64,000 nucleotides of DNA from Ceratobasidium sp. AG-K (GCA_037039685.1 JAWNGF010000011.1:186001-250000), one strand, 5' to 3'. Counted from the stretch's first letter, positions 44,901 to 54,824 are shown. Notes: generated from the sequence alone by a model not told the origin. Numbers and translations are program-made.

Positions 44901-45456
44901 CCGTCCTTGCTTGAATGGCTTCTGCCCGCCATGATATGTGTTTTGTTTTCCAATTGATGACAGGGTTCGATTCTTCTAACCATTCCAATCCTAGGATAAG
45001 TTTAGTTTCTCCAGTGGGCATAGCGAAGAAGATTTGTTTGAAGGTTCTTCCCTCTACTTCTAGTTCTAGTTTTGCTTTGAAACGTATTTGGTGAGAGAGC
45101 TCTTTCCCCTGGATACCAATTACTCTTCTAGGAGTGGAGAGTTCTATGAGTGGAATGTTGTTGGACCGAGCCCACGAGATGTCCAGGAAGTTCTTTGATG
45201 CTCCAGAGTCGATAAGGGTTGGGATAGGTTCTGTGATTCCGGCAACGTTCACGTAAACAATGGTGGATTCATTTGTCGCTCTAAAGTACATTGTTTCCGT
45301 TGCCGGTTTCTTGGTCTCTCCACACACAGTTAGAGGGAGACCCCTTCTTTTCCCGAGTCTTCCACGATTGTTGCCTCCCTTCCTTTGACGTTGGGTTCCG
45401 TCGTTATCCATTCCTTGGACGGGCATTTGAATGACCGGTGTCCTTCCTGTCCGCAC
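41413..45456 (-). CDS. gypsy element 2 Pol (protease, RT, RNase H, integrase, chromodomain)
   Basis: 1347 codons, in the -1 frame relative to gag and overlapping its end by 127 nt. Protease LIDSGASKNF (Asp near 83). RT MPFGLKNTPA and YIDD at 390-392 with preceding Tyr. RNase H ETDASG near 536, DKELMAI, YTDHRNLQFW. Integrase zinc region (H753, H760, C790, C793) and catalytic D821, D881 (ISDRGTTF) and E917 (GITERIN). GPF/Y-like HGPFVVKR near 1043. Chromodomain about 1103-1145 (EYEVEKILDWKE, YRVRWKGYGSEED). Expression probably needs the frameshift at 45354-45348. After about residue 1170 the frame has no recognisable domain and overlaps ORF3; that tail may not be functional protein. The listed ATG at 45456 is the first in frame, not necessarily a used start. 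Confidence 0.93.
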   Translation of the reverse strand: MRTGRTPVIQMPVQGMDNDGTQRQRKGGNNRGRLGKRRGLPLTVCGETKKPATETMYFRATNESTIVYVNVAGITEPIPTLIDSGASKNFLDISWARSNNIPLIELSTPRRVIGIQGKELSHQIRFKAKLELEVEGRTFKQIFFAMPTGETKLILGLEWLEESNPVINWKTKHISWRAEAIQARTASIDDLPEEFKEFADVFSEEKFKRIPDHRPYDCAIDFKEGAELPKPARPIPLSPAESIALREYLDEEIAVGKIRPSKSPIASPCFFVKKPIDPKNPGAVRQLRLVQDLRGVNAITKDDRFPMPLMEDLLDKIKDAKIFSKIDLRMGFNNIRIKEGDEWKTAFRTKEGLFEYVVMPFGLKNTPAIFQRYMNHIFHDLIDVCVIVYIDDILVFSKDRSQHTVDVRKVLKILLEENLFAKLPKCEFFVTKLTYTGLGISDLGISMEKEKVKAIKEWKEPRTVKQVQAFLGFANFYRRFVPNFSRLAKPLTTLTRKENKWEWGSNQQEAFEALKTEISKEPTLRHPNPDKPFFLETDASGVAMGAILSQRQDDGYLHPIAFLSKSFNEAQLNYDVHDKELMAIIESLTHWRLYLEGTRNPITIYTDHRNLQFWKEARTFNRRHARWHQLLASYNFDIIYRPGILSSKPDLLSRRSDHKDIPTPEQVMISAEKLKGFVGQVDTNIIETIKEAQETDEGLTQIKEICNSRETLPKTLQHSAKDFDFKEGLLWFKGRIYVPEDKESRLAIMRMHHDSKITGHQGRARTLELISRRYFWPGMTQSINRYVESCETCQRTKGSKSIVPIKPLEIPKGPWEDIAFDFVVKLPKSRGSDSILVVVDRFSRMAHFIPCKESHTASDLANLFITNVWKLHGFPKSTISDRGTTFNSKLMKAIYEKIGTSPGFSTSYHPQTDGITERINQWMEGWLRSFVNYRQDDWADLLPIAEFSYNLQKHRVTGSSPFEIVYGREPLWNISAEESAVLEANNITGKWRKIHDEAIASMETQRLPEEEPINKYQEGDLVWLLGKNIQTKRPSKKLDNKKHGPFVVKRQIGSHAYELDLPATMRVHPVFHIDLLSPYKGDTEFSRNQPRPPPIITEEGEEEYEVEKILDWKETKEGLFYRVRWKGYGSEEDTEQRAEDFGHLSKIIKDLLRRHPEAPTPSNYNPGKIKGRGGETSSITCKTCYYSKTHSHLHTLNLFCPLQCPPSPVPLLPTTSPASSKDLPSPQRGFSTPERPFTFSRGRNKAREGCISGLRTTYSTQTWGNSSGLEKNGRRACNSCERTYSSVEGAPLFRSRRSSSSPPTCSEWWNGDKKERTRASGYPVTTEGSQRSDLNGTTPGTPTTKRT
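45313..45354 (-). promoter_or_regulatory. gag-pol -1 ribosomal frameshift signal
   Basis: On the minus strand the heptamer GGGAAAA (45354-45348) lies in gag phase as G GGA AAA. A 5-nt spacer GAAGG follows, then a hairpin with arms GGTCTC (45342-45337) and GAGACC (45318-45313), extendable by CC/GG with an A bulge. The gag TAA falls in the loop. Slipping back one base enters the pol frame exactly. Confidence 0.82.
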
Positions 45457-47330
45457 TTCAAGCAGCGGTTGCTTGCTATCCTTGCTTTGTATACTTCGTC
45501 AGGCAGCCGCTTTGTAGAGGATTGTCCGCTGGTGGTTGGTTGAGCTGCCTTCTTTCCTGTCGAGGTCTTGATTTGTTGCAATTTCTGGTCAATAGAGATT
45601 GCGATTGAGATCCACTGATCAAGGGAAAGTTCTCGTTCTGTCCCATCTTCATTGATTAGGGTCAGTTCAAAGCGAGCTAGTTCGGTCTTGACTTCTGGCT
45701 TCAATCCTTCTTTGAATTGGTTGATTAGAGCTTCTTGTCCCCAGTTGACGTTGACCAATAAGTAACGGAATTCAGAAGCATAGTTTGCTACCGAATTGTT
45801 CTGCTTGCACTTCCGGATATCGATTTCGGCTTTAGCTTTCTTGTTGGGGTCGCTGAACTGCTCCATGAAGTGTGTCTTGAAGCTTTCCCATGAGATGAGA
45901 TTTTGGTTGTTCTCTCCCTGGTTAAGCGATCGCAAGAGTACTTGTGCCCAGTGAGTGGCGGCCTTGTTCTCGGATTTGAAGTTTGCTAGAGCTTCGCGGA
46001 TCCTTTCTTCGCTGGAAGTGTATTGATCGCCTAGACGTACAAAGTAGCTTTCCATTTGAGTGATGAACATTTCGGCACCTTCCCCTTTCTTTCCGTCAAA
46101 GGCTTCTGGGCGAGTTACTTTGGGCCGACGTGGTCCGCTACCGGTGTTTGGGTTCTCGGTCAGTCGCTGGATTCTTAATTCTAATTTGTCAATCCTGGTA
46201 GATTCTGCGTCTGGATGAGGTGGAGAATTCGATTGCCTAGAGGGGATCCCGTGCAGGGATGTTTCGTCCATTTCTTCTCGCATATTGTTGATGGCTTGCT
46301 GAACTTCCGTAATTTTGGTAGTGAAGGAGGCTCCCTCTTGTCGTAAGGTTTCTAGTCCTTGAGTTACTGCCTCATTCCATTCGAGTTGTGCTTGTCTGGT
46401 AGTGTTGAGCTCTTCGCGTACGTTATTTACTAGTCCTTGGGTGTTGGTAACCTCATTTCGAAGACGGGTTACATCTTGGCCGACTAGGAAAGAATTATGT
46501 TCGCCATTTCTTGCCGAGTTCAGAATGTCCGTCAAGGTTCCTTGTAGGGTGTTGATCGAGTCGTTGAAGATCTGTTGGTTGTTTGCTAGAACCTGTGTGG
46601 CTTGTTCTAGGCCACTAAGCCTTCGATCTACGGTGACCCTCATTCCGTCTATGACCCTAAGGGTAGCGTTGTGTCTTCCTTCTAGAAGGTCGTCTAGGTC
46701 ATCTAGATTGCTGATTACAGTCCTGCCGCTAGAACTGGAACTTGAACTTGAGCTCCCTGGATCTCCGGCGCCTTGTTGTACCGGAGCTGATTGATTGGAG
46801 TAACCCTGTGGGATATATGGTGGTGCTGGAATAGCCGGTGTGGCTGGCTGGGAAGCCACTGGAATTGGTCCTGCGTTGGTGATGGTTCCTCCAATCTGAG
46901 GAACTGTAGGGACGTTTGGAACGTGTGGTGTAGGGGGAGGTCTAATAGGAACAAGCGATACACCCCCATGAGCTTCGGGTTGGGGAGAAAAGAACTGTCT
47001 TCTGTTTCCTAATGGCCACAAGGGACGTGATGGTCCTGGAGTTGCAGTTGGAATACGGATTACAGCCGGAGTAGGATCATTCGTAAGATCTCCTGGTTCT
47101 CTATTTGTGATCGTGGGTTCTTCTTCTTGTACTGTTGTCATGTCAGGAATGCCGAAAGCTCCCGGCATTGATGCTTGACTTTGAGGGCGTGATCGGGCAG
47201 GACCTCCCGCTTGAGTTTGCGCGATATCTTGCTCGTTTAGTGATCCTGTGGGTCTTGCTGCCCGACTGGGTCCTCTTCTTATTGACATAGTGGATGAGGG
47301 GCGTGATCCTGCATCTTCTTGAATAGACAT
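45330..47330 (-). CDS. gypsy element 2 Gag
   Basis: 666 codons, starting MSIQEDAGSRPSS 22 nt inside the 5' LTR. Proline-rich N-terminal third, then a Ser run, a coiled-coil-like central part (GLEQATQVLANNQQIF, VNNVREELNTTRQ), a retrotransposon Gag core (VTRPEAFDGKKGEGAEMF...WAQVLLRSL...MEQFSDPNKKAKAE) and a CCHC-like knuckle CLKCGQEGHRSFKC near the C-terminus. It forms the virus-like particle and binds RNA. It ends at TAA inside the hairpin loop of the frameshift signal. Confidence 0.93.
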   Translation of the reverse strand: MSIQEDAGSRPSSTMSIRRGPSRAARPTGSLNEQDIAQTQAGGPARSRPQSQASMPGAFGIPDMTTVQEEEPTITNREPGDLTNDPTPAVIRIPTATPGPSRPLWPLGNRRQFFSPQPEAHGGVSLVPIRPPPTPHVPNVPTVPQIGGTITNAGPIPVASQPATPAIPAPPYIPQGYSNQSAPVQQGAGDPGSSSSSSSSSGRTVISNLDDLDDLLEGRHNATLRVIDGMRVTVDRRLSGLEQATQVLANNQQIFNDSINTLQGTLTDILNSARNGEHNSFLVGQDVTRLRNEVTNTQGLVNNVREELNTTRQAQLEWNEAVTQGLETLRQEGASFTTKITEVQQAINNMREEMDETSLHGIPSRQSNSPPHPDAESTRIDKLELRIQRLTENPNTGSGPRRPKVTRPEAFDGKKGEGAEMFITQMESYFVRLGDQYTSSEERIREALANFKSENKAATHWAQVLLRSLNQGENNQNLISWESFKTHFMEQFSDPNKKAKAEIDIRKCKQNNSVANYASEFRYLLVNVNWGQEALINQFKEGLKPEVKTELARFELTLINEDGTERELSLDQWISIAISIDQKLQQIKTSTGKKAAQPTTSGQSSTKRLPDEVYKARIASNRCLKCGQEGHRSFKCPSKEWITTEPNVKGREATIVEDSGKEGVSL

Positions 47331-47338
47331 ATTTGTTA

Positions 47339-47350
47339 AGCTTGTTTTGT
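47339..47350 (-). promoter_or_regulatory. gypsy element 2 self-priming PBS
   Basis: Minus strand ACAAAACAAGCT, two bases inside the 5' LTR. It pairs perfectly over 12 nt with AGCTTGTTTTGT at 47525-47514 in the LTR, 26-33 nt downstream of TATATATA (47558-47551), where transcription should start. It lacks the TGG of a usual tRNA-primed PBS. Matches the Tf1/sushi self-priming scheme. Confidence 0.75.
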
Positions 47351-47352
47351 AA

Positions 47353-47808
47353 TGTCGTAGTCTTCTTCTTGGTGGCTATGAGACAAGCCGCGATGGAGAG
47401 TGGACGGCACTAAGACCTAAGTGACCTCTTGAACCGCAACACACTTAAGCGTCTGTAGGCTCTTGAGGGTAGGGGTGGTCTTAAGTGTCACTCAAAGGGG
47501 ATGTTTTGACGAGACAAAACAAGCTGGGGTTACCAGGCTTGTTGGTCCTCTATATATATTCAGAACGTGGCCAAGTCATACAAGGCGCAGCCACACGAGT
47601 CATACATAACAGCCAGTCAGGAGTGTCCATGTGAGTCATGCTGTACGAACAGACATGACTCGTACAAAGCACAGCCGCGTTACACAGTGTAACAAATAAC
47701 CACAAGAAGGTGGCAACGCGGCAAACGGAAACGGGAAACGCAACAGAAAGAGAGAGACAGACGGGCGAGGCAACAGGCGAGTCCGATGGAGTGAGCTAGC
47801 TCACGACA
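47353..47808 (-). repeat. gypsy element 2, 5' LTR
   Basis: 456 bp, followed by the GAGCA target duplication at 47809-47813. TATA motif at 47551-47558 in transcript orientation. Confidence 0.95.
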
Positions 47809-47926
47809 GAGCACAAGCCTGATTCTACATGAGCATGTTCCATTGTTGAGAAATGGACAATGGATGAGCTGGCTTTCGTTGGGACACTTAGGAGTAGATT
47901 TGTTCCAGCTTCTGTTGAGGACCTAG

Positions 47927-50790
47927 CAGCTTTAACTTACCACCTTGCTTTACATATACATTGCATCCACAGGCTTCCTATACAACCAGACTCTACATAC
48001 TATTCAACTGTACAACTTGTTAAATTTTGTCAATGCAAACATTATTCTCCCAGTTTTCACTGCATTTCAGCAACAGGCCACAGCGTGTTGATCCATAGGG
48101 TATACATACGGCGTCAGTTCAAATGGTTATATCTACTGTGGTCGGTCTGCAGAATTCGATGCAAATCATCTTTTTTTCAATGCTCGAAATGCTCGCCACA
48201 CACTCCTAGCCACTGTAGGGGAGTAACTACACGTGTCAAGAGGCCAACCGCATGCATAGTTATGGCTGGAATGGTCTCAAAGAGGCTGACTATTACAGTA
48301 TATATAGCATTTGTTCGCATTTTGATAGCACTCTGTATAACACTCTGTATAACGCTAATGCAGGGCGCTGCACCTGATTGCCAACATCAAGTGGGTAGCC
48401 TACCATACAGCATAGCATTGACACTTGAGCTGCATGGATATGAGGTGGGAGACTGCGAAACTGTACAGGCTGCATTAAGTACAGGCTTTGTCCCCTACAC
48501 AGCCATTGTGGAGTCCGGATCTCTGTATCCTGACACCCGTACGTCGGGCCCTGCTCTGTGGACGCTGGACCCTAGTATTGTACCTGGATCCACCCATACG
48601 GAATCCCCAACAAGTAAATAACTTTCCGATCGTGATCAATGAAATTATCAGTACGCTGCTGTAGCTCGCCTTACTCATGATGCCTCACTTTCTGACTGAA
48701 GCAGCTGAGGTGGTAGTAAATACATGTCACACAATCCCCGGCTTTGTACTCGACCACGAGTATCTGTTCCTTGCTGAATGGTGGTTGCTCTAGACTATGC
48801 TTTGGCACGCGTCAAGAGGTAGCAACGTTCAGGAGACCCTTCAACTCGTATGCGCATGGGATACCTGAATTTGGCCCTCAAAGGTCTGAAATACAGGTGT
48901 GGTTCCCAACAGAGGACCCGGGTATAAATTACTATTTTACTCACAGTGCAAAGGGCTTGATTTGGAGTGGAGGCTAAGAGGAGACTCTTTTCAGCTGTGG
49001 CTTGACGCGGAGTGGCCGCCAAACACATATCGAACGGCATTATGCACGCGAAACATGCAGGGTGTGGGCTGTGCGAAACTGATCATCTATCCCCAGACAC
49101 GCGGGAAGCAACTTCCTGACTGCACGGCCAGGGTTCAAGGTTTGAGACCAGCCGAAAGGAAAAGGAGAGCGAGACGAATCACGTTTGGAATAACCTTCGT
49201 TTCTTTTCAACAACCTAGATGAACAAAGGGAGAAATTTGCGTTATTATGTCCTCAGAAGCGAAAAACATGATTTGAGTTCTAACACCGTGCGCACGGCGC
49301 CTATTTGTGAGCGGAGGGAAGCGCTGGGACACCTCCATTTACGGTATATCTTTGCACATTTAAGTTCTGTCCACCCTTGGAGCAGGAGTTACATAAAATG
49401 AGTGCGCAAATGTAACTTCAAATTGGAAGGGATCATAAATAATTATATAGTCCACTATCAACCAAATGCTGATCCTGAGCTTTAATGCCGCTGCACATCG
49501 CAGAGCTTCAGCTGCCATAAATCGACCACAATTACTTTGCAAGCTTACCAGTACGTGTGCATCTTCAATTGATATAACTGCCCTGACTCTCGCCTTGTTC
49601 TTACTCTCGCCTTCCCCGGAAAACCTATTTGCATGCCCATTAATGTTAACTACGGATAGAGTTAGCGGACGCAATATATGTAGATCCTTGGATGAAGGAC
49701 ACCTACAGCTTGCCACTGCAAACCAAATCCCGCGATTCTCTGTATATTGCCAGGTTACCTGGACCTTAGCCCGCGCCGCCCACGTATCAAGGGCTTCGGC
49801 CCAGTTGAACATATCAACGGGTGCATTACCCTGGTTAAGGTGGTAAGGGCGGGATAGTGTAGGCATGCTATACGGGTGTCAAAGGAGCTATTAAAAAGCC
49901 TAATATATGAATGCTGTCTCGCGTCTTGATGAGTAGCCTCTAGAGCAAGAGAGGGGTATTTAAGCATCTCGATTGTCGGTTGCTTGTCATTCCCCCTTGG
50001 TTGGAAGACTGTGCATGGTCAAACATTTGCTCTTCATCGCCAGCTCAGCTTTACCCTTACAGAAGCGCATATTAATCTCAAAAGATTCCTTACCCTAACG
50101 GCAAACTAGCTTGGTAGGTGTTAGTGGAACGTTGCTTGTCTTAAAAGGCAGCCGCCGAACCAGTTGGCGGAGAGCACCCAGATTAATCACCATTTCATAC
50201 GCCATGATGCTCATCGGACGGGCACCTTATCTATAACTTGTGCTCGTTGGCTTAACGCGTTAAGGCGGCTGGGATCTGAAGGGTCGGTTATACGGATTTG
50301 GCGTGCAGCTGAATAGGCGCCGATGAGCACTGGAAGAGCAGACATTTCACTCCGGTATCTCAACACCAGCCCCTTGCTCACTATTTGCTCAGTAATTCTA
50401 CCCTCCACTGAAAAATTAAAATTGCTAAGTGCATTTGCTACATTGAGTTTGGGTGATACACACCAGATCAATGGAGCTAGAAACGTGATGAGACCAGTGT
50501 CGACCGGGTCAGTGATATGTTACTCGCTGGTCCGCTTGTTTGAGAGCTTGTGACGTTCAGCGTTACATTTCCCTAGTCTCTTTTCCATAATTTTGCGTAT
50601 ACGGTCGCGTTATTCGGCGTATGGCAGCACAAAATAACACGTCCTCGACTTGGTATGGCCCCTTCACGGGTCAAGTACTTGTCGGTATCGTGCTCCCTTC
50701 AAAGTGTCCTGATTCGGTTCGGTATAAGAGCATGCAAATACGCCGAGACAAAATAGCTATGCACGCAGTAAGATCATTGGTCTCTCATAC
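47927..50790. other. intergenic region
   Basis: No gene supported. The long plus frame at 47860-48621 begins out of frame inside the tail of copy D exon 3 and has no recognisable content. A 12-bp tandem duplication (CACTCTGTATAA twice) lies near 48330-48353. Confidence 0.45.
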
Positions 50791-50794
50791 GGAG

Positions 50795-50930
50795 GGCAAG
50801 CCAATCCATTCACCTAGTAGTCACCATGGGTGGTATGGCTTACTTTGTAACGGTGATTACGCTGCGCTCGGCCATTTTAGCCGTACAAATGAAAGTGAGA
50901 CGACAGAAAGACAGGCGCAGATGCAGCAGA
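50795..50930 (-). pseudogene. relic of F-box subfamily II exon 3
   Basis: Minus-strand translation gives AKMAERSVITVTK-stop-AIPPM...MDWLA, which aligns with AKMAERSASTIIKEAIPSME...MDWFA of the copy at the right edge (63510-63956). Two in-frame stops are present (TAA and TGA). Only this short part of exon 3 is recognisable. Confidence 0.75.
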
Positions 50931-53469
50931 ATTGGCAGTCCCCTCTCCCATAATGTATGCGACGTGGTCGAGCGAAAATCCTACTGAAATCCTGCATAAT
51001 GAGTTCTATCGAACATCACGGTCCGGCCTCGGCGCATAACCTCGATATCGGGGCAACACTCCTCCGTCATTTCGACGATTTCGAGGTCTAGCCTCCAGTC
51101 CTCCACTCAAAAAAAACTCGCTGGAGGTGGGTTGAAGATATCACAATTCGAGAAATGCCTTGAGTAGTTTTTAAGTGCGTGGCTGCGTGAGTCGATGAAC
51201 ACTGTGCGAAAACGCGGAAGCTGGTCTGTCGGTTTTCCTAGTTTGAGTCAACGGAGAATTTTAGTAGTCCTCTTACGTAGTCCATCTATCCCTGCCCCTT
51301 CAACCATATGCATTTATCTCAATGTCTCAGTTATAGTATAAGTTCAACTAGCCGTAGCGCATATCCATCCAGTTGGGATGTTTGAAGTAAATTGAGGATT
51401 ATTGATGATTTCCCCTACTACACACGTCCTTGCATGAACGAGCCCTCTGTTCTCAGCAAACCCCTAAAATGCTGTGGGGCGCTCCGTAGGCTCTGGAGCA
51501 GACCTCAGCTCCGGAGCACCCCGGAGCATTTTCGATTTTTGCTGAGTTCCTTGCTCCCTCAATCAGTGAAGCTTTTCGCGCACATGAGTTGCACGAGATT
51601 TATAGTAGCGGACACGCAAACGACCATCCCACTTTAGCATAATTACAATTCGCCGAACCTCACGTTTGGACTACGGAATAACACACAGAATGCAACCCAA
51701 TTCTCGGGGCAGATGATCTTGATGTTTCAGTGTCGTCCCATGTTTGACCCATGTTTGACCCTATTCCAGAACACATTGCATCCTTCCGGCACAATCAAGG
51801 AGACGTATGACCTCGTATACCGACAATTAAGCGAGATATTGTTAAAATATCTCGCCTCTTGCTGCTGCAATATTCGATACTCAGGAACATGCAACTCATA
51901 ATTTCGATTCTAGTCTCGAGCACCACCCAGGGAGCCATGTTTTGTGAGACTAACGCTGCAGTTGTATTCTTGAACTGGAATTTATTAGATCGTGATTTAT
52001 GCAGTCGAACCTCATGTACACGTTGCCTTGCTTTTCAAGTTATACAGCGGGATTTCCTCGCCTATAGGGGAGCAAGGGCGCCAACCCCCCTAGTTTGGTT
52101 GAACCCGTTTGCGCGCATACTCGGGTCTTAGGTTTACCGCATCTCGTCAATCAATAGTTAATACCCTAACGCAGACGGTAGGTACAAGTTCGATTTATGT
52201 GATAGGTGCCCTTCCACCATCATGTCCCAATATTAATGTACTTGCGCGTCCGTGGAGCGTATTACTTAGTCTATAGTTAGTACGTGGTTAGGTCGACTCG
52301 AATAATAGCTCCGGTAAGAATACGGACGAATACAGGAGGATCACTATCATTGAGTGCAATTACGACTTGTGTCCTCGCAGCTTTTTTGTCACCGCCTTTG
52401 CCCTCAACTTCATTGACAAGAGTTCCGTTGACTGTAACATTGGATGGGTCAAATATTCAGCCACGAAGCAAACCCACCAGTATGCTTACTTATGATCTTT
52501 GAACTCCACTGGTTACCGATCGGAGTATCGAGCCAGTCGAAGGAATTTCCCGTACGCTGCCTCCAAGTCTCAAGCTCCTGCAACCATTGGCCATTGGCTG
52601 CATCGACTGGTACAGCAATAATGTACCGTTCAGGCATCACAGATAAGGCACAAGTGGAACAACTAGTTTCGAACTTTATCTGGTTTACGAGGTATGTCGT
52701 CTGTAGTTATATACTTATCCACAGCCACCTGAAATACCTCCCCGGCTCGCATGAAATGCTCATCGATAGGTGACGAGCAGGACAAACTTGTGGAAAAGTC
52801 TCCCAAAATGAACCTTCCTCAAACTCTGGGTCTGAATGGCACACTCAATAAGGTAATTATATGCGCTATGAGCCGATGAACAGCAACCTCTGGTGAATAT
52901 CATATTTCTCTAGTTTGGAAGATGGTCCCTTACACGGAATGAAATTCCTGCCTCAAGGTAACGATCCTCGTGGTACCGACGTGTCCGATATAGCTAAGCT
53001 TGCTGATTTATGATTCTGGTTGTGCTGAAATACCTAGCATAACTGATATTCGAGGAGCAATGGAAGCGCAAGTTGGGGAGCGACGGTAAACCCATTGTTT
53101 AATTAGATAACCCGCTGCCGATTGGATAGATTACCAATCAAAATATATGTGAAACTACAGCGCGGAGCTGATAAGCCAACTGCACTGCACGGTGTATTTT
53201 CAATCGCAGAAAGGAGTGGTGAGTTGCTTGGCCTACCGGAGACGACAACCAGTGCTGTACGCTTACAATTTGTTTCGAGCTTTGTTTCAGACCGAACTTG
53301 AGCAAGGGAAACACCTGCACATGCATTGCCTAGCTATATATAAAGGAATCTTCTATGGCTGTAAATATTCAGTTCAATTTCTCCTCTAAAGCTTTACTTT
53401 CATCTATTGGGCCTGCTGTTCAATGATCCAGTATCTCCCTGGCGCTTTGGTGGCAGTACAACTGATTCA
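50931..53469. other. intergenic region
   Basis: No gene supported. Contains a perfect 10-bp inverted repeat with a 5-nt loop (51833-51857: GCGAGATATT, GTTAA, AATATCTCGC). A CAGTCGAACCTC motif near 51995 resembles ends of pogo/Fot1-like transposons, but no partner end was found. A TATATATAAA lies at about 53333-53342 upstream of copy E. Confidence 0.4.
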
Positions 53470-54824
53470 ATGGTTGTACGCTCTCTTGGGGCATTGGTAC
53501 TCCAAGCTGGTTATTTTCAGATCACATTGGCCTCCGGTGGGTGTAGTAAAAAAGCCAGTAGTTTGACACTATATGATTCGAGTATATTGACATATAGTGT
53601 TAGCTCTGTGAAGAAAATCGAAGATAGACCAATATGCCCCATACTTCCAATCGATATAATGGAGCACATTGCAAACTTCCTATTCAGTATTGAGCAGAAA
53701 GCGGGTTTGCGCACGACATCAGCACAAGGAGATCCCATCTGTTCCTTAAAACCTGAATGGAGAACAGTGGCAGGCTTCATGGCTACCTCGGCAGATTTCC
53801 ACAACATAGGGATGGAGCGATGGGCTCAGGTCATGACCTGCAAGCGCCAGGGGGACATTATAACCATGCAGAAATATTCTCGATGGATCCGGTACGTTTA
53901 ATCGGGACTATTGGCGATAGGTTGAGGGCTTAAGTGAGCTCGGGTGGGCTGAAAGCGAGCTGCGGTGTCTCGAGGGCAGCCTCGTGGGGAACGAGGACTC
54001 CTGTATATTGGCACACTTCACTCGACTTCATACACTGTCTATCGATGCCCATGGTGATGTTTGGAGCCATGATAGCCGATTTGCTTATCGTGACCTGTTC
54101 ACATCGCTCCCTCCATCGTTGCGCCGACTTGAAATTACGCGCGCCCATGGCCCCGACGCTAGAATTATTGCAACGGTGAAGCGATGTTGCCCAGAACTGC
54201 AAGAACTTCACTTGGGACGCTGCAATATATTCAATCAGGTTCCAGCATGTGGCTTCTGGCTAGCCTTTCCTTTTGAACACGACTCATATATTTCAATTGA
54301 TGGAGTAGACGACTACGTGGTGTGTACCCAATGTTAATCTCCAGCATTCATGCTAGCACCTCATGTTTTAGTTGCTTTAGGACTCTCTGGGTAAAGAGCT
54401 TGCCCCTCTAAAATACTTGAAGGTGCTTCAGCTCGGAATTTACCTGGTACCTACTTCGATCGTCCTTGCACACAGGATCTACCATGTACACGGAATAGCA
54501 GCGCCTCAGAGCATTAACTGGCAGCAAGCTATATCCCTGGCCAGACATCTCCCTGAAGCGTTAAGTAACCCGGCTCCACCTGAACTTGACCCTGCCAGCA
54601 CTGATCAGTTGATTGAGCTCCTACACCAATCGCCTTCGGAGTCGGACGTTGATGAGAGCCTGTGTTACCTCTGCCGATCAGCGTATTTAGATATAAGCAT
54701 TCAAGCTCAAATCAAAGCCAGTCGATGCATCAAAAAACTTTTACCATCTCTTGAGCAGGTCTACTGGATGGACTGGTTCACCCTCAAACACTTGGGCACA
54801 GCGGTTTCGGGCCTGACTGATTGA
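53470..54824 (+). CDS. F-box-like/LRR-like protein, copy E (subfamily II)
   Basis: Three exons: 53470-53891, 53956-54319, 54381-54824 (introns 64 and 61 nt), total 1230 nt, 409 residues from the in-frame ATG at 53470. Same architecture as A-D but clearly divergent: F-box-like LPIDIMEHIANFLFS, exon 2 SIDAHGDVWSHDSRFAYRDLF, LPPSLRRLEITRAHGPDARI and LHLGRCNIFNQVPACGFW, exon 3 LGIYLVPTSIVLAHRIYH, SINWQQAISLA and CYLCRSAYLD. It ends GLTD. The closest relative is the truncated copy at the right edge. No stops. The start is tentative: the segment before ILPIDIMEHI is poorly conserved and could contain another intron. A TATA-like TATATATAAA lies about 130 bp upstream. Confidence 0.78.

Larger units (their letters stand above)
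40590..47808 (-). mobile_element. Ty3/gypsy chromovirus-like element 2 (apparently intact)
   Basis: 7219-bp minus-strand element with 456-bp LTRs that look identical and the 5-bp target duplication GAGCA (40585-40589 and 47809-47813). It encodes gag, pol in the -1 frame with a C-terminal chromodomain, and a third ORF. The PBS complements the predicted transcript 5' end instead of a tRNA 3' end. A polypurine tract (minus AGGGGGGAGTAA, 41057-41046) abuts the 3' LTR. All three ORFs are uninterrupted, so the copy could be active. It sits inside exon 3 of F-box copy D. It is richer in CpG than element 1 at corresponding positions. Confidence 0.97.
39434..47926 (+). pseudogene. F-box-like/LRR-like copy D, split by gypsy element 2
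   Basis: Paralogue of A-C. Exons: about 39434-39778, 39843-40209, 40262-40589, continuing at 47814-47926 beyond the inserted element. F-box-like block PQLPVKPFEHIVEWLFEL. Exon 2 has LPPSLKHLEV and VLRLGRCTMFNQIPACNFW. Exon 3 has MGLYLVPSDTVLAHWLYH and CPQCVAATAE. Intron positions and phases equal those of A and B (64 and 52 nt; exon 2 367 nt). Subtracting element 2 and one GAGCA duplication joins Ser-Thr-Ser codons in frame. The resumed frame gives LILHEHVP...WMSWLSLGHLGVD and a TAG at 47924-47926, for an exon 3 of 441 nt. So the gene looked intact before the hit. The initiating exon is unresolved, as in A and B. Confidence 0.88.

Noticed and set aside
47860..48621. 253-codon plus-strand ORF
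   Set aside because: It starts out of frame within the tail of F-box copy D exon 3 and has no recognisable domain; looks like a chance open frame in noncoding DNA.
51990..52060. CAGTCGAACCTC, resembling a pogo/Fot1-type terminal repeat
   Set aside because: No matching inverted end, target TA duplication or transposase found nearby.
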